From: Acidobacteriota bacterium | Lineage (GTDB): Bacteria > Acidobacteriota > Terriglobia > Bryobacterales > Bryobacteraceae | Direction: 5' to 3' | NCBI GenBank assembly: GCA_026394015.1 | Contig: JAPKZA010000272.1 | Coordinates: 25,168-89,167, forward strand | DNA: 64,000 nt | Shown here: positions 43,612 through 55,020 of the stretch, piece after piece | Layout of the letters: each line of letters opens with the position of its first letter | Numbering within the stretch: position 1 is the first letter of the stretch | Translations under genes and position numbers: made by a program | Notes under the pieces: model-generated | What the model was told of the DNA's origin: nothing | What the model saw: the letters and a program-made list of their open reading frames with translations, nothing else | Database searches by the model: none

Positions 43612-46600
43612 TCCAGATCGAAGGAATTGGCAATCAGACCGGTAAGAAGTTCTGGCGGAGCCTGAACGAACTCTCCTCCACTCCGAAGTTCCGACAGTGG
43701 TTGGGTCAGGAATTTTCCGAGGGTGTCACGGATTTGCTCGACACCGGTTCCCGGCGTCGCTTCATGCAGCTCATGGCCGCCTCGATGGGTCTTGCTGGCC
43801 TCACCGCCTGCCGACGCCCCGTCGAGAAGATCCTCCCGTTCGCGAAAGGAGTCGAAGGTCTCGTTCACGGTACACCGCAGCACTACGCCACCGTGATGGC
43901 CTTGGGTGGCCAAGCGCACGCTGTCGTTGTGGAAGCGATTGACGGTCGCCCCATCAAAATCGAAGGCAACAAGAACCATCGGTTGTCCAACGGTGCCGCC
44001 AACGTCTGGGCCCAAGCCTCTGTTCTCAATCTCTATGATCCCGATCGGTCCCAAAAGGTCATCGAAAAAGGCAAAGAAACTACCTGGGAGGCCTTCCAGG
44101 TCGCCTTTAAGGGAATGAATCTTGCTGATGGCGATGGTCTCCGGGTCCTTTCCGGCGCCGTCGTCTCGCCGACTTTAGCCGGGCTCCGCGCTGGGTTGAT
44201 GGCCAAATATCCCAAGGCCAAGTGGGTGGAGTACGAACCGCTCAATGAAGACGAGTCGCTCGCCGGTACCGAACTGGCCTTCGGCGATCGGCTTCGTCCT
44301 CAGTATGACCTGAGCAAAGCCGATGTCGTCGTTTCCCTCGACTGTGACTTCCTCCAGTTGGATAATCCCGGCCTCAACGTGATCCGCGAGTTTGCTCGCC
44401 GCCGCAAGGCAGTCGACACGATGGTCCCCGCCGGTCATGCTGGTGGCGGGCACAAGGCGCCTGCTCATGGTGAGGAGCACAAGGCCGAACATAAAGAAGC
44501 CGCCGCTCCCCCCGTCGCCGCCTCTGCTGCCGCCCCTGCCGAGCCCCGCGCCGCCACTCCGGCCGGACCTGGCATCAACCGTCTCTACGTCGTCGAAAGC
44601 AACTTTACCCTAACGGGCGCACAAGCCGACCACCGGCTCCGGCTCCGTTCCTCTGACGTCAGCAGCTTCGCTGCCGACCTCGCCCGGGAACTCTCTGCTC
44701 TCCCCCAGGGCCTGAAAATCCTGGGTCAGTCCGACAAATTCCTCGCCGCCGTTGGGAAAGACTTGTTGGCTCACAAGGGAAGAGCCGTCGTCATGGCGGG
44801 CCCTCGCCAGCCTGCCCGTGTCCACGCCCTCGCGGCGTTGATGAATCAAGTCCTCGGCAGCATCGGTGAAACGGTCTCCTACACCCGTCCCACTGCCGCC
44901 GCCTCGGGATCCGGAATTGTCGCACTCGCCAAAGAGATGGCCGCCAATCAGGTGAAAACCCTTGTCGTCCTGGGAAGTAACCCGGTCTACACCGCCCCGG
45001 CCGACCTGGACTTTGCCGCCAAATACAAAGCCGTCGCGACGACCATCCAGCTCAGCAGCGAAGTCGATGAAACCGCCCTTGCCTCCACTTGGCACCTTCC
45101 CGAATCTCACTATCTCGAGAGCTGGGGAGACGCCGTGGCCTCCGATGGCACGGTCTCTTTGCAGCAACCGCTCATTGAACCTATTTTCCAGACGAAGTCA
45201 GCCATCGAAGTGGCCGCTCTACTGAGCACCGGGACCATTGGAAAAGGGTACGAACTCGTCAAAACCCAGTCCAAACTTGCCGATGCAGCCTGGCGGCAAG
45301 GTCTTCACGACGGCATCGTGGCCGGAACCCAGGCCTCCGTTGTCAAGCCCGTCGCGAATGCCAAGGCCGTCGAGGCCGCGGTTAATGCCGCTCCGAAGCC
45401 CGCTGCCGGCCTCGAAGTCACCTTCTTCCCCTCGGCTTCCAGCTACGACGGTCGATTCGTCAACAATGCCTGGTTGCAGGAAGCGCCCGAGCCGATGACC
45501 AAGATCGTTTGGGACAACGCCGCCCTCGTCAGTCCGAAAACTGCCCGCGAGATGAAGCTCGAAGACGGTGCCGTGCTGAGCCTCGAGCGGGGTGGCCGCA
45601 AAGTGGAAGCGCCGGTCCTGATTCAGCCCGGCCATGCCGATAACTCCATCACTCTTACCCTCGGCTACGGCCGTGGCAAAGTCGGCCGAGTCGGCACCGG
45701 GATCGGCTACAACGCCTACGCCCTCCGCTCGAGCGACGCCATGGGGATCGCTACCGGGGTCACGGTCACCAAAGCCGCCCGGACCTACACTTTGGTCACA
45801 ACGCAGGAGCATCACGATCAGGCGGGTCGTCCGGTCGTCCGCGAGGCCTCCGTGGCCGCGTTTAAAGAAGCCCCCGCCTTCGCTACCCACGAAGACGATC
45901 ACGTCGAACTGTTCCAACTCTTCGATGCCTACGACTACTCGAAAGGAAACCAGTGGGGCATGGTCGTCGACCTCCAGTCCTGCATCGGTTGCAACGCCTG
46001 TCTGGTCGCCTGCCAATCGGAGAACAATATTCCGGTGGTCGGACGCGACCAGGTCAGCAAGGGCCGCGAAATGCACTGGATCCGCCTCGATCGGTACTTC
46101 ACCGGCACCGAAGACGACGCTCAGGTCGTTCATCAGCCGATGGCCTGTCAGCAATGCGAAAACGCTCCCTGCGAATCCGTATGCCCCGTCGCGGCCACCG
46201 TTCATAGCCCGGAAGGCCTGAACGATATGGCCTACAATCGCTGCGTCGGAACCCGGTACTGCGCTAATAACTGTCCCTACAAGGTTCGTCGCTTCAACTA
46301 CTTCAACTGGCACAAAGACATTGAAGAAGTCAGCAAAATGGTCTTCAATCCCGACGTCACGGTCCGCATGCGCGGCGTGATGGAAAAGTGCAACTACTGC
46401 GTCCAGCGAGTTCAGGAAGTCAAGATCGCTCATAAGGTCGCGGGCCGTACCCCGATCCAGGATGGCGATGTCCTCACCGCTTGTCAGCAAACCTGCCCCG
46501 CCGAAGCCATTACCTTCGGGAACATCAACGATCCCAATAGCGCCGTCGCAAAGTTGAAGAGCAATAACCGCAACTACACTCTTCTTCACGAACTCAATAT

Positions 46601-46658
46601 CAAGCCGCGCACTACCTACCTGGCTAAAGTGCGCAATCCCAATCCGGAGCTTGCCTAA
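43608..46658 (+). CDS. actB: Alternative complex III subunit ActB, molybdopterin-like/iron-sulfur protein
   Basis: 1016 residues. A Tat-like segment ([20 protein letters not shown]) begins about residue 48. The long molybdopterin-oxidoreductase-like domain (about 60-740) is not expected to hold molybdenum in this family. The ferredoxin domain (about 780-970) has [38 protein letters not shown] and CNYCVQ with CQQTCP, enough for four clusters. Residues about 275-321 are an inserted His/Ala/Pro-rich linker. It passes electrons from quinol at ActC to ActA and ActE. Confidence 0.93.
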   Translation: MIQIEGIGNQTGKKFWRSLNELSSTPKFRQWLGQEFSEGVTDLLDTGSRRRFMQLMAASMGLAGLTACRRPVEKILPFAKGVEGLVHGTPQHYATVMALGGQAHAVVVEAIDGRPIKIEGNKNHRLSNGAANVWAQASVLNLYDPDRSQKVIEKGKETTWEAFQVAFKGMNLADGDGLRVLSGAVVSPTLAGLRAGLMAKYPKAKWVEYEPLNEDESLAGTELAFGDRLRPQYDLSKADVVVSLDCDFLQLDNPGLNVIREFARRRKAVDTMVPAGHAGGGHKAPAHGEEHKAEHKEAAAPPVAASAAAPAEPRAATPAGPGINRLYVVESNFTLTGAQADHRLRLRSSDVSSFAADLARELSALPQGLKILGQSDKFLAAVGKDLLAHKGRAVVMAGPRQPARVHALAALMNQVLGSIGETVSYTRPTAAASGSGIVALAKEMAANQVKTLVVLGSNPVYTAPADLDFAAKYKAVATTIQLSSEVDETALASTWHLPESHYLESWGDAVASDGTVSLQQPLIEPIFQTKSAIEVAALLSTGTIGKGYELVKTQSKLADAAWRQGLHDGIVAGTQASVVKPVANAKAVEAAVNAAPKPAAGLEVTFFPSASSYDGRFVNNAWLQEAPEPMTKIVWDNAALVSPKTAREMKLEDGAVLSLERGGRKVEAPVLIQPGHADNSITLTLGYGRGKVGRVGTGIGYNAYALRSSDAMGIATGVTVTKAARTYTLVTTQEHHDQAGRPVVREASVAAFKEAPAFATHEDDHVELFQLFDAYDYSKGNQWGMVVDLQSCIGCNACLVACQSENNIPVVGRDQVSKGREMHWIRLDRYFTGTEDDAQVVHQPMACQQCENAPCESVCPVAATVHSPEGLNDMAYNRCVGTRYCANNCPYKVRRFNYFNWHKDIEEVSKMVFNPDVTVRMRGVMEKCNYCVQRVQEVKIAHKVAGRTPIQDGDVLTACQQTCPAEAITFGNINDPNSAVAKLKSNNRNYTLLHELNIKPRTTYLAKVRNPNPELA

Positions 46659-48085
46659 TGGCCGATCTTACGTTTGATCCTAAGGATGTCGCGCAATTAA
46701 GCCCTTCGTTGGTCGACGGCCACCCGTCTCTCCACGATGTAACCGAAGCGGTAAGTATTCATACCGAAATCGAAACCCATCGCAACTGGTACATCGCTCT
46801 CGCCATCAGCGGCAGCGTCACCCTTTTGCTGGGCTCGATGCTGGCCTACCTCATCTCCACCGGTATCGGGGTGTGGGGGAATAATAATCCGGTCGGCTGG
46901 GGTTGGGATATCACCAATTTCGTTTTCTGGATCGGTATCGGCCACGCCGGCACCCTCATCTCGGCCATCCTCTTTCTGTTCCGCCAGAAATGGAGAACCT
47001 CCATCAATCGCTTTGCCGAAGCGATGACCCTGTTCGCCGTTGCTTGCGCGGGTATCTATCCTCTCGTTCACGTCGGTCGTCCTTGGCGCGCCTACTGGCT
47101 GTTCCCCATCCCGAACGCGGATTTGAATATGTGGCAGAACTTCAGAAGCCCCCTCTTGTGGGACGTCTTCGCCGTCTCCACCTACGCCACGGTCTCCGCC
47201 CTCTTCTGGTATGTCGGTCTCATTCCCGACTTGGCGATCATTCGCGATCGTGCCACTACCAAAATCCGCCACACCATCTACGGAATCGCCTCGCTCGGCT
47301 GGCGCGGATCCGCCACCCACTGGAAAAACTACGAAAAGGCCTACATGATCCTCGCGGGTCTCTCGACGCCCCTCGTACTCTCCGTACACACCATCGTCTC
47401 CTTCGACTTCGCGGTCTCGATCATCCCCGGATGGCACACGACCATCTTCCCGCCCTACTTCGTCGCGGGTGCCATCTTCTCGGGTTTCGCGATGGTGATC
47501 ACCCTGATGGTTATCGCCCGCTGGGTTTTTAAGGTCGAACATCTCGTCACCATCACCCACCTCGAGAACATGAACAAGGTGATCTTGGCCACCGGCACGA
47601 TCGTTGGTTATGCTTACGCTACCGAGTTCTTCATCGCCTGGTACTCGGGCAACGAATACGAAAAGTACACCTTCATCAACCGAGCCATGGGGCCATACGC
47701 ATGGGCGTACTGGTCGATGGTCTCGTGTAACGTAATCTCCCCCCAGTTCTTCTGGTTTAAGAAACTTCGCACAAACATCCCCTTCATGTTCGTCCTGTCC
47801 ATCTTCGTGAACATCGGAATGTGGTTCGAGCGGTTTGTCATTATCGCAACCAGTCTCCACCGGGATTTCTTGCCCTCCTCCTGGGGATACTTCCGGCCCA
47901 CGATTGTCGACATTCTGACTTTCTTCGGGACGTTCGGACTCTTCATTACCCTGTTTGTGTTCTTCACCCGCTTCCTCCCGATCATCGCCGTCAGCGAAGT
48001 AAAGGGCATGATGATCCAGGCCGAACACGAAAAACATTATTTACCTGCCACCACGGCCTCCACCGAGCCGGTCAAGGTGCACTAG
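46658..48085 (+). CDS. actC: Alternative complex III subunit ActC, NrfD-like quinol-binding membrane protein
   Basis: 475 residues with about ten membrane helices of the NrfD/polysulfide-reductase type. Recognisable parts are [43 protein letters not shown] and [25 protein letters not shown] in sequence order. ActC probably holds the quinol oxidation site. Its ATG overlaps the actB stop as TAATG. Confidence 0.93.
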   Translation: MADLTFDPKDVAQLSPSLVDGHPSLHDVTEAVSIHTEIETHRNWYIALAISGSVTLLLGSMLAYLISTGIGVWGNNNPVGWGWDITNFVFWIGIGHAGTLISAILFLFRQKWRTSINRFAEAMTLFAVACAGIYPLVHVGRPWRAYWLFPIPNADLNMWQNFRSPLLWDVFAVSTYATVSALFWYVGLIPDLAIIRDRATTKIRHTIYGIASLGWRGSATHWKNYEKAYMILAGLSTPLVLSVHTIVSFDFAVSIIPGWHTTIFPPYFVAGAIFSGFAMVITLMVIARWVFKVEHLVTITHLENMNKVILATGTIVGYAYATEFFIAWYSGNEYEKYTFINRAMGPYAWAYWSMVSCNVISPQFFWFKKLRTNIPFMFVLSIFVNIGMWFERFVIIATSLHRDFLPSSWGYFRPTIVDILTFFGTFGLFITLFVFFTRFLPIIAVSEVKGMMIQAEHEKHYLPATTASTEPVKVH

Positions 48086-48093
48086 AGGACGCC

Positions 48094-48633
48094 ATGGCTG
48101 ATCAATCTCCCATTCACGGCGTCGTCGCCGACTTCGACTCTCCCGACACCCTCCTGGACGCGGTGAAAGCTGCTCGCGCCAAGGGCTACACGAAAATGGA
48201 AGCCTACACCCCGTTTCCGATCCACGGCATCGACGAAGCGATGGGCGCCAAGCAATCCATCCTCGGCTACATCGTCCTCTGTGGTAGCGCGACGGGTTTT
48301 ACGACTGCCATCCTGCTGCAGTGGTGGACCGGCACCATCGTCTATCCCCTTGTCATCAGCGGAAAGCCACTGTTCGCTTTCGAATTCGGCTTCCCCATCA
48401 TCTTCGAGCTAACCGTCCTCCTTTCGGCCTTCGGTGCCGTTTTTGGAATGCTTGGCCTCAACGGTTTACCTCGGCTGAACCACCCGATCTTCAACTACTC
48501 GGGAGTGGCCGGCTCATCGGACGATCGGTTTTTACTCGTGATTGAAGCCTCCGACCGGAACTTCGAAGTCACCGCCACCCGGGACTTCCTTGCCTCGCTC
48601 GGTGCCGAAAAACTGGAGGTCATCGAAGCGTGA
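48094..48633 (+). CDS. actD: Alternative complex III subunit ActD (DUF3341)
   Basis: 179 residues from the ATG at 48094. The N-terminal cytoplasmic part has GVVADFDSPDTLLDAV and the YTPFPIHGIDEA motif of DUF3341. Two membrane helices follow (about 60-85 and 98-125). ActD stabilises the complex and may take part in proton movement. It ends in a GTGA overlap with actE. Confidence 0.92.
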   Translation: MADQSPIHGVVADFDSPDTLLDAVKAARAKGYTKMEAYTPFPIHGIDEAMGAKQSILGYIVLCGSATGFTTAILLQWWTGTIVYPLVISGKPLFAFEFGFPIIFELTVLLSAFGAVFGMLGLNGLPRLNHPIFNYSGVAGSSDDRFLLVIEASDRNFEVTATRDFLASLGAEKLEVIEA

Positions 48634-49241
48634 CCAATACTAACGTAACCATTCTCCTCGTTCTTACCTCGATTGCAGGCCTCACCGGATGCCTCAGCCC
48701 CAGTCGCGACACCCCTCCTCTTCAAATCTGGGACGACATGAAGGTTCAACCAAAGTACAAGCCCCAGCAACAGAGTGGGCTTTTCTCTGATAAGCGCTCC
48801 AGTCGCCGCCCGCCGGAAGGAACCGTCGCCGTTGGCCAGTTGAACGCCGATGACGCTTCCCATTGGGGCATCGTGAACTCCCAGTACGTCGGCCGCAACC
48901 CACTCCCGATCACGAAAGAACTACTCGCGCACGGTCAAAACAAATTCAATGTTTACTGCGCTCCCTGCCACTCCCAAATCGGAGACGGCAAAGGCATCGT
49001 CGGCGTCCGCGCCGGAGCGGCTTTCCAGCCAGCAAACCTGACCGAACCCCGCGTCAAGCAAATGAACGACGGCGAACTCTATTCGGTCGCCAGCGAAGGG
49101 CGACGCACCATGATGGGCTACCGGAACCAAACCTCCGATCAAGACCGGTGGGCCATCATCGCCTATCTTCGCGCGCTCCACCGCGCGACGAGCGGAACCA
49201 TTGAAGACGTTCCAGATAGTCTTCGGGCGCAGTTGAAATAG
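48630..49241 (+). CDS. actE: Alternative complex III subunit ActE, monohaem cytochrome c lipoprotein
   Basis: 203 residues from a GTG start. A lipoprotein signal ends in LTGC with the modified cysteine at 21. One haem site, CAPCH at 110-114, and an axial methionine in RRTMMGY are visible. It is the likely exit cytochrome that hands electrons to the oxidase. Confidence 0.93.
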   Translation: MTNTNVTILLVLTSIAGLTGCLSPSRDTPPLQIWDDMKVQPKYKPQQQSGLFSDKRSSRRPPEGTVAVGQLNADDASHWGIVNSQYVGRNPLPITKELLAHGQNKFNVYCAPCHSQIGDGKGIVGVRAGAAFQPANLTEPRVKQMNDGELYSVASEGRRTMMGYRNQTSDQDRWAIIAYLRALHRATSGTIEDVPDSLRAQLK

Positions 49242-49261
49242 TCCGGACGGAGATTCGCAAC

Positions 49262-50470
49262 ATGAGTAAACACCATCACCACGACGCCCCTAAAGACAAC
49301 TACCAAATTCCAGTCGCCACTTGGGAGAAGGGTCGCAACGTCATTCTTGCGTTGTTCGTCATCAGTTGGGTTGCTGCGCTGGCGGGCTTCAGCCTGGATC
49401 ACAAACAGTTCTTCCCTTCTTATTTGGTCGCCTTCTATTTCGGCGCCGGTATCACGATCGGTTCCGCACTCTTCATCATGATCCAGCACCTCACTGGATC
49501 CGCCTGGAGCGTTCCGCTGCGTCGTCTGATGGAAAACATCATGATGAACATGCCGGTTCTCGCCGTCCTTTTCCTGCCGATCGCATTCGGAATCCACGAG
49601 CTCTACGAGTGGTCTCATGCGGACGTGGTTGCAAACGATCCGCTGCTGCTGAAAAAGGCCGCCTTCCTTAACCCCACGGCCTTCTATATCCGGGCTGTCA
49701 TCTATTTCGCGATCTGGTCCTATTGGGCTTGGCGCCTGTCGAGCTGGTCCAGATCCCAGGATGCAAGCAAAGATCTCAATTTCACGTTCAAGAGCGAACG
49801 GCTCTCCGCTCCTGGCATGCTCCTCTTCTTCCTGTCGGCTTCGTTGGCTAGCGTTGACTGGATCATGTCCCTCCAGCCCCACTGGTACTCCACCATCTTC
49901 GGGATCTACTGCATGGCGGGCGGTATGTGGGCCTTCTTCGCTATCCTCACCTTCACCCTCCTCCGCTTGCGCGCCAACGGAATTCTGGCCAACTCGGTCA
50001 CGATCGAGCACTACCATGACATGGGAAAATGGATGTTCGCCCTCACCGTCTTTTGGGCCTATATCGCTTTTTCGCAATACATGCTCATCTGGTACGCCAA
50101 TCTTCCCGAAGAAACGATCTTCTTCAAAGTTCGCCGAACCGGAACTTGGGAAATGGTCAGCGCCGTTCTCCTCTTTGGACACTTTGCTGCCACGTTTCTG
50201 ACCCTGCTTGCCCGCGCGAGCAAGCGAAGCCTGAACGTGCTGCGGTTCATCACCGTTTGGATCCTCTGCATGCACTATGTGGATGTCTACTGGCTCGTCA
50301 TGCCGAACTTCTCGAAGGCGGGCATTGCACCGCACTGGATGGATCTGGCCTGCTTCGTCGCCGTAATGAGCACCTTAGCCTTGGGCTTCTGGTGGCGGCT
50401 ACGCTCGGCCCCAATCGTTCCGGTCGGCGATCCTCGATTCCAGAAGGGTTTGGAGTTCCAAAATGTCTAA
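49262..50470 (+). CDS. actF: Alternative complex III subunit ActF, NrfD-like membrane protein
   Basis: 402 residues with about ten membrane helices, a shorter paralogue of ActC. It begins with a His-rich stretch (SKHHHHDAPKDNYQIP). Segments such as SFDH-like LDHKQFFPSYLVAFYFGAGI and SVDWIMSLQPHWYSTIFGIY are typical. It overlaps the next gene by 8 bases. Confidence 0.92.
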   Translation: MSKHHHHDAPKDNYQIPVATWEKGRNVILALFVISWVAALAGFSLDHKQFFPSYLVAFYFGAGITIGSALFIMIQHLTGSAWSVPLRRLMENIMMNMPVLAVLFLPIAFGIHELYEWSHADVVANDPLLLKKAAFLNPTAFYIRAVIYFAIWSYWAWRLSSWSRSQDASKDLNFTFKSERLSAPGMLLFFLSASLASVDWIMSLQPHWYSTIFGIYCMAGGMWAFFAILTFTLLRLRANGILANSVTIEHYHDMGKWMFALTVFWAYIAFSQYMLIWYANLPEETIFFKVRRTGTWEMVSAVLLFGHFAATFLTLLARASKRSLNVLRFITVWILCMHYVDVYWLVMPNFSKAGIAPHWMDLACFVAVMSTLALGFWWRLRSAPIVPVGDPRFQKGLEFQNV

Positions 50471-50894
50471 TCACGCACCGAAGCATCTGACGCCAGAAGA
50501 ATTAGCGGAGATGGGGTTCGATCGCACTGAAGTGCAAACCGTCCCCGTAGTCGTAGTCGCTACCATAATTGTTGGATTCATTGTAGCCTCCTGTGTCGGC
50601 TGCGCCATCTACTACAATAGCTTCCGTGATACGCAGGTGGAGCGGCTTCAGTTGGAGCCCGTTTCGAACGATTATATTGAGCTCCAAGCGCGGGAACAGA
50701 AGCATCTGAATTCGTATGGCACCATCGATAAGGCCAGCGGCACCATCCGCGTACCGATCGATAAAGCCATGGAACTGGTAGTGGCTGAGTCCGCTCCTGG
50801 GGCGAAGTGGAAGTTTCCCACCAACGTTTACGCGGTAAAGAAACCCGAAGACGTCGCCGCCGCTGCAGCCGCTCCTCCCCCGCCCGCAAAATAG
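50463..50894 (+). CDS. Small membrane-anchored protein of the respiratory operon
   Basis: 143 residues. A cytoplasmic N-terminus (LTPEELAEMGFDRTEV) leads to one membrane helix (VPVVVVATIIVGFIVASCVGC). The outer part contains NSYGTIDKASGTIRVPIDKAMELVV and a proline/alanine tail. The GxxDkxxGxxRvPIdxAM pattern recurs, as I recall, in small proteins encoded beside alternative complex III or oxidase genes. It may be an accessory subunit or assembly factor of the complex or supercomplex. Confidence 0.75.
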   Translation: MSNHAPKHLTPEELAEMGFDRTEVQTVPVVVVATIIVGFIVASCVGCAIYYNSFRDTQVERLQLEPVSNDYIELQAREQKHLNSYGTIDKASGTIRVPIDKAMELVVAESAPGAKWKFPTNVYAVKKPEDVAAAAAAPPPPAK

Positions 50895-50925
50895 GCTTCA
50901 GCTCAACTGATTTCACTGTAACGCT

Positions 50926-51738
50926 ATGATCCTCCGTTCCTTCATCTTCGCGGCCTTGGCAGTTGGCGCCCTCCACGCCGATGCCTCAATTCCGCAGGAA
51001 CTGGAAGGGGTAGGGGTGGAAGAAAAGCTGGGAACCGCGCTCGATCAGAATCTCGAATTTATCGGGGAAAATGGCCGCCCGGTGCGGCTAGGGCAACTGC
51101 TCAACCAAGGCCGCCCCGTCATCCTCAACTTCGCCTATTATTCCTGCCCCATGCTGTGCAGCATGGTTCTGAATGGCTTAACTACCAGCATTCGCGAACT
51201 CAGCTGGACTCCGGGTAAGGAATACGACATCGTCACCCTTTCGATTGATCCGCGGGAGATGTATCCGTTGGCCGCCAGCAAGAAGCAGGCTCAGCTAGTC
51301 AGCTTCGATCGGCCGGCACCCGGTTGGCACTTTCTGGCAGACTACAACGACAACGCAAAAAAGCTAGCTGAACAAGCCGGTTTTCACTACCGCTGGGACA
51401 AACAGCGCGAACAATATGCCCACAGCGCAGCGCTCGTACTTCTCACACCCGACGGGAAAGTAGCTCGCTATCTCTACGGCATCAAATTCAAATCTTTCGA
51501 CCTTCGCTTGGGCTTAACCGAAGCCACCGAAGGGAAAATGCGATCAACGGCAGACCATCTGTTGTTGTATTGCTTCCAGTACGATCCCCTCGCAAGAAGT
51601 TATGTCATGGTCGCGCGCAACATCATGCGCGGCGGGGGAGCTCTTACCCTCTTCGTCATGGGAGCCACTCTAATGCGCTTCTGGCGCAAAGAGCGAGATA
51701 GTTTTCAGCAGTTGCCCCCTCCGGGGCCGGTTTCATAA
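50926..51738 (+). CDS. SCO1/SenC-family copper chaperone
   Basis: 270 residues with a signal peptide and a thioredoxin fold. Copper ligands are C74 and C78 in YYSCPMLCSM and H166 in EQYAHSAAL. A C-terminal membrane helix (about 235-255) tethers it. SCO proteins load the CuA centre of oxidase subunit II, encoded by the next gene. Confidence 0.92.
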   Translation: MILRSFIFAALAVGALHADASIPQELEGVGVEEKLGTALDQNLEFIGENGRPVRLGQLLNQGRPVILNFAYYSCPMLCSMVLNGLTTSIRELSWTPGKEYDIVTLSIDPREMYPLAASKKQAQLVSFDRPAPGWHFLADYNDNAKKLAEQAGFHYRWDKQREQYAHSAALVLLTPDGKVARYLYGIKFKSFDLRLGLTEATEGKMRSTADHLLLYCFQYDPLARSYVMVARNIMRGGGALTLFVMGATLMRFWRKERDSFQQLPPPGPVS

Positions 51739-51752
51739 TCAAGGAAGGCAAT

Positions 51753-52694
51753 ATGGATTCCATCAGGCACTGGATGCTTGGCCCACAGGGAAGCGCACAC
51801 GCGAACGACGTAGATGTCCTCTACATGTTCCTGGTTTGGCTAAGCGTTTTCTTTTTCGCACTCATTGTTTTTCTGACGGTCTATTTCGCTTGGAAATACC
51901 GCCGAACCAAAGAGGGCGTTCTCACCCCGAATATCTCCCACAACCTCGCTCTTGAGCTTTTGTGGAGCGTCATTCCCCTCATCATCGTGATGGGCATTTT
52001 CTTCTGGGGCTTTAACGACTACGTCAGAGCCAGTGTCGCGCCCAATGACGCCATCGAAATCCACGTTACCGCAAAAAAATGGCTGTGGACCTTTGAATAT
52101 GCCGACGGAACCCGCACCATTGGGAATCTCCACGTCCCGGTCAATCGCCCCGTCCGGCTAATCTTGACGAGTGAAGACGTCCTCCACGATTTCTACATCC
52201 CTTCGATGCGCCAAAAGAACGACGTCATCCCGGGCCGGTTCGTCGAACTCACCTTTACCCCCACTGTGGCCGGTCGTCACCAAGTCTTCTGCGCAGAGTA
52301 CTGTGGCAAGTCTCATTCGGATATGATGGCGAATCTATTCGTTGACTCTCCCGAGGTTTACCAGAAATGGCTGGAGGAGGGAGATCCGGAACTCCAGACC
52401 ATGCCGCCCGTCGAAGTCGGTAAAATGGTGTACGAGAATAAAGGGTGCAACTCCTGTCACAGCATTGATGGCAGCAGGAATACCGGACCCTCCTTCAAAG
52501 GGCTCTATGGTCGGGTAGAGAAATTCACCGACGGTAGTTCGATTACCGTCGACGAAAACTACATCATGGAATCGATCAACAACCCGCAAGCGAAAATCGT
52601 AGCCGGCTACGAACCGGTCATGCCGACTTTCCAGGGTCTCTTGCGTACCCCGGAACTGCGCGGAATCATCGCCTACATAAAGGAATTGAAATAA
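51753..52694 (+). CDS. coxB: Cytochrome c oxidase subunit II with fused cytochrome c domain
   Basis: 313 residues. Two membrane helices lie at about 22-46 and 66-88. The CuA cupredoxin domain has H145, C180, E182, C184, H188 and M191. A C-terminal class I cytochrome c domain (about 218-313) has CNSCH at 232-236 and a likely axial methionine in PVMPTFQG. The fusion marks a caa3-type oxidase, able to take electrons directly from ActE. Confidence 0.95.
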   Translation: MDSIRHWMLGPQGSAHANDVDVLYMFLVWLSVFFFALIVFLTVYFAWKYRRTKEGVLTPNISHNLALELLWSVIPLIIVMGIFFWGFNDYVRASVAPNDAIEIHVTAKKWLWTFEYADGTRTIGNLHVPVNRPVRLILTSEDVLHDFYIPSMRQKNDVIPGRFVELTFTPTVAGRHQVFCAEYCGKSHSDMMANLFVDSPEVYQKWLEEGDPELQTMPPVEVGKMVYENKGCNSCHSIDGSRNTGPSFKGLYGRVEKFTDGSSITVDENYIMESINNPQAKIVAGYEPVMPTFQGLLRTPELRGIIAYIKELK

Positions 52695-52710
52695 GGAAAG
52701 GGGGTTTCAT

Positions 52711-54357
52711 ATGGCTGACACTATAACTGCAACACACATCAGCGGGCACGCCGATCACCATGATGTCGATTATCTACACGACGGCAAAGGTCTGAAATCC
52801 TGGCTCACCACGGTTGACCATAAACGAATCGGGGTCATGTACCTCTGGTCCATCCTGTTTATGTTCTTCTTGGGCGGCGTTTTCGCCATGCTGATCCGCT
52901 TGGAGCTTTTGACGCCGAAGCAAACCATCATGAGCGCTGAAACCTATAACAAGGTCTTCACGCTCCACGGCGCCATCATGGTGTTCTTGTTCATCATCCC
53001 CTCGGTCCCTGCTGCGCTGGCCAACTTTGTCCTTCCGTTGATGTTGGGCGCCAAAGACGTCGCGTTCCCAAAGCTTAATTTGTTCAGTTGGTACATCTAC
53101 ATGGCCGGTGCCTTCATCGCCATTGCCGCGATGGTAACGGGCGGCGTCGATACCGGCTGGACCTTCTACACCCCTTACTCTACGACGACGGACGGTAGCG
53201 TGGCCTTAATGACCTTCGCCGCCTTCGTGCTCGGCTTCAGCTCCATCCTCACCGGCGTGAACTTCGTCGCTACCATCCATAACCTTCGCGCTCCGGGCAT
53301 GGGCTGGTTCGATATGCCGCTGTTCTGCTGGGGCATTTACTCCACGGCGCTGATCCAAGTCCTCGCCACCCCCGTTCTCGCCATCACCTTGCTCCTTTTG
53401 ATCATGGAGCGCACCTTCGGCATCGGCATCTTTGATCCGAAACTCGGCGGTGATCCGGTGCTCTTCCAGCACTTCTTCTGGTTCTACTCCCACCCGGCCG
53501 TCTACATCATGATCCTTCCCGGCATGGCGATCATCTCCGAGATCATTCCGACCTTCTCGCAGAAGACCATCTTCGGCTACCGCGCCATTGCATTCTCTTC
53601 GGTTGCTATCGCGTTGGTTTCCTTCATCGTTTGGGGCCATCACATGTTCACCTCGGGCCAGTCGCAGTTGGCCTCGGCGATCTTCTCCTTCATCACCTTC
53701 TTCGTCGCCGTACCCTCGGCTATCAAGACCTTCAATTGGATCGTCACCATGTACAAAGGCTCGGTCGCCTTCAACGCGCCCATGCTCTACGCCCTCAGCT
53801 TCCTCCTGCTCTTCGGAATCGGCGGGCTAACCGGAATCTTCCTCGGCGCGGTATCGGTCGATATCCATCTCCACGACACCTACTTCGTGGTCGCTCACTT
53901 CCACTACGTAATGATGGGCTCGACCGTCATTGCCTTCCTCGGCGGCCTCCACTACTGGTGGCCTAAAATGTTTGGCCGGATGTACAACGAGTCGGCTGCC
54001 AGAGTCTCTTGCGCACTCGTCTTCATCGGTTTCAACACCACGTTCCTGCCCCAGTTCGTTCTCGGCAGCCGCGGTATGCCCCGGCGCTACTACAACTATC
54101 TGCCGGAATTCCAGTTTCTCCACCAGTTGTCAACGGTTGGCTCCTGGATCCTAGGCCTGGGCTTCTTGATCATGGCCGGCTACCTCTTTGCTTCCTTGCG
54201 AAAGAAGATGGATGCCCCAGCCAATCCGTGGCACAGCCGTACCCTGGAATGGCAGACCGCTTCCCCGCCCATCACCCACAATTTCCATGAAATTCCTACC
54301 ATCGGTGGCGGCCCGTATGACTACTACCGTCCCGTTGGCAAAGGAAGGAATGCATGA
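52711..54357 (+). CDS. coxA: Cytochrome c oxidase subunit I (A2-type haem-copper oxidase)
   Basis: 548 residues with 12 expected membrane helices. Haem a ligands are H86 and H398, the haem a3 ligand is H396, and CuB is bound by H261, H310 and H311. H261 and Y265 form the usual cross-linked pair in [10 protein letters not shown]. The glutamate of the A1 type (HPEVY) is absent and YS precedes the histidine, as in A2-type caa3 oxidases of Rhodothermus and Thermus. It pumps protons while reducing oxygen to water. Confidence 0.97.
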   Translation: MADTITATHISGHADHHDVDYLHDGKGLKSWLTTVDHKRIGVMYLWSILFMFFLGGVFAMLIRLELLTPKQTIMSAETYNKVFTLHGAIMVFLFIIPSVPAALANFVLPLMLGAKDVAFPKLNLFSWYIYMAGAFIAIAAMVTGGVDTGWTFYTPYSTTTDGSVALMTFAAFVLGFSSILTGVNFVATIHNLRAPGMGWFDMPLFCWGIYSTALIQVLATPVLAITLLLLIMERTFGIGIFDPKLGGDPVLFQHFFWFYSHPAVYIMILPGMAIISEIIPTFSQKTIFGYRAIAFSSVAIALVSFIVWGHHMFTSGQSQLASAIFSFITFFVAVPSAIKTFNWIVTMYKGSVAFNAPMLYALSFLLLFGIGGLTGIFLGAVSVDIHLHDTYFVVAHFHYVMMGSTVIAFLGGLHYWWPKMFGRMYNESAARVSCALVFIGFNTTFLPQFVLGSRGMPRRYYNYLPEFQFLHQLSTVGSWILGLGFLIMAGYLFASLRKKMDAPANPWHSRTLEWQTASPPITHNFHEIPTIGGGPYDYYRPVGKGRNA

Positions 54358-55013
54358 GTTCTCACTCGCATGAGGTAGCGGAACACCGCTTCCGCCAGCA
54401 CCATTTCGTAACGGCTGACCAACAGCTCGATACCTCTAAGACCGGAATGTGGCTGTTCCTTGCCACCGAAATTCTGATGTTTGGCGGCCTCTTCGTCGGC
54501 TACGGCCTGATGCAGGGCGTCTATCCCGAAGCTTGGGTTGCCGGCCATCACCACCTCGACAGAGTCCTCGGCGCTGTCAATACCGTATTCCTGCTGTGCT
54601 CGTCCTTCTCCATGGTGATGGCCGTTCATTATGCGTCGACCGACCAAAAGTCGAAGACGGTCATGAACCTCGGCATCACGCTGGCGTTCGCTTTCGCCTT
54701 TTTGGCCATCAAGTACATAGAGTACTCTCACAAGTTTCATGAAGGGCTTTTGCCGGGGCGGTATTTCCGCCTCGCCGAAGTCGGCGGACCGCCGCAGCAA
54801 GCCATGTTCTTTGGCTTCTACTTCATGATGACCGGCATTCACGGCTTCCACGTCCTCATCGGCATCATCCTTATCGCCTGGTTGATGGTGCGCGCCAATC
54901 GCGGCGACTTTTCAAGTGCCTACTACACCCCAGTCGATCTCATCGGGCTCTACTGGCATTTGGTCGACCTTATCTGGATCTACCTCTTCCCTCTACTCTA
55001 TTTGATCAGCTAG
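54354..55013 (+). CDS. coxC: Cytochrome c oxidase subunit III
   Basis: 219 residues with five membrane helices. [47 protein letters not shown] and [18 protein letters not shown] are family signatures. It stabilises subunit I. It overlaps coxA as ATGA. Confidence 0.95.
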   Translation: MSSHSHEVAEHRFRQHHFVTADQQLDTSKTGMWLFLATEILMFGGLFVGYGLMQGVYPEAWVAGHHHLDRVLGAVNTVFLLCSSFSMVMAVHYASTDQKSKTVMNLGITLAFAFAFLAIKYIEYSHKFHEGLLPGRYFRLAEVGGPPQQAMFFGFYFMMTGIHGFHVLIGIILIAWLMVRANRGDFSSAYYTPVDLIGLYWHLVDLIWIYLFPLLYLIS

Positions 55014-55020
55014 GAACCCC

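Noticed and set aside
46697..48037. 446-codon minus-strand frame opposite actC
   Set aside because: Rich in Asp/Glu/Gly/Arg with no domain; actC on the other strand is unmistakable.
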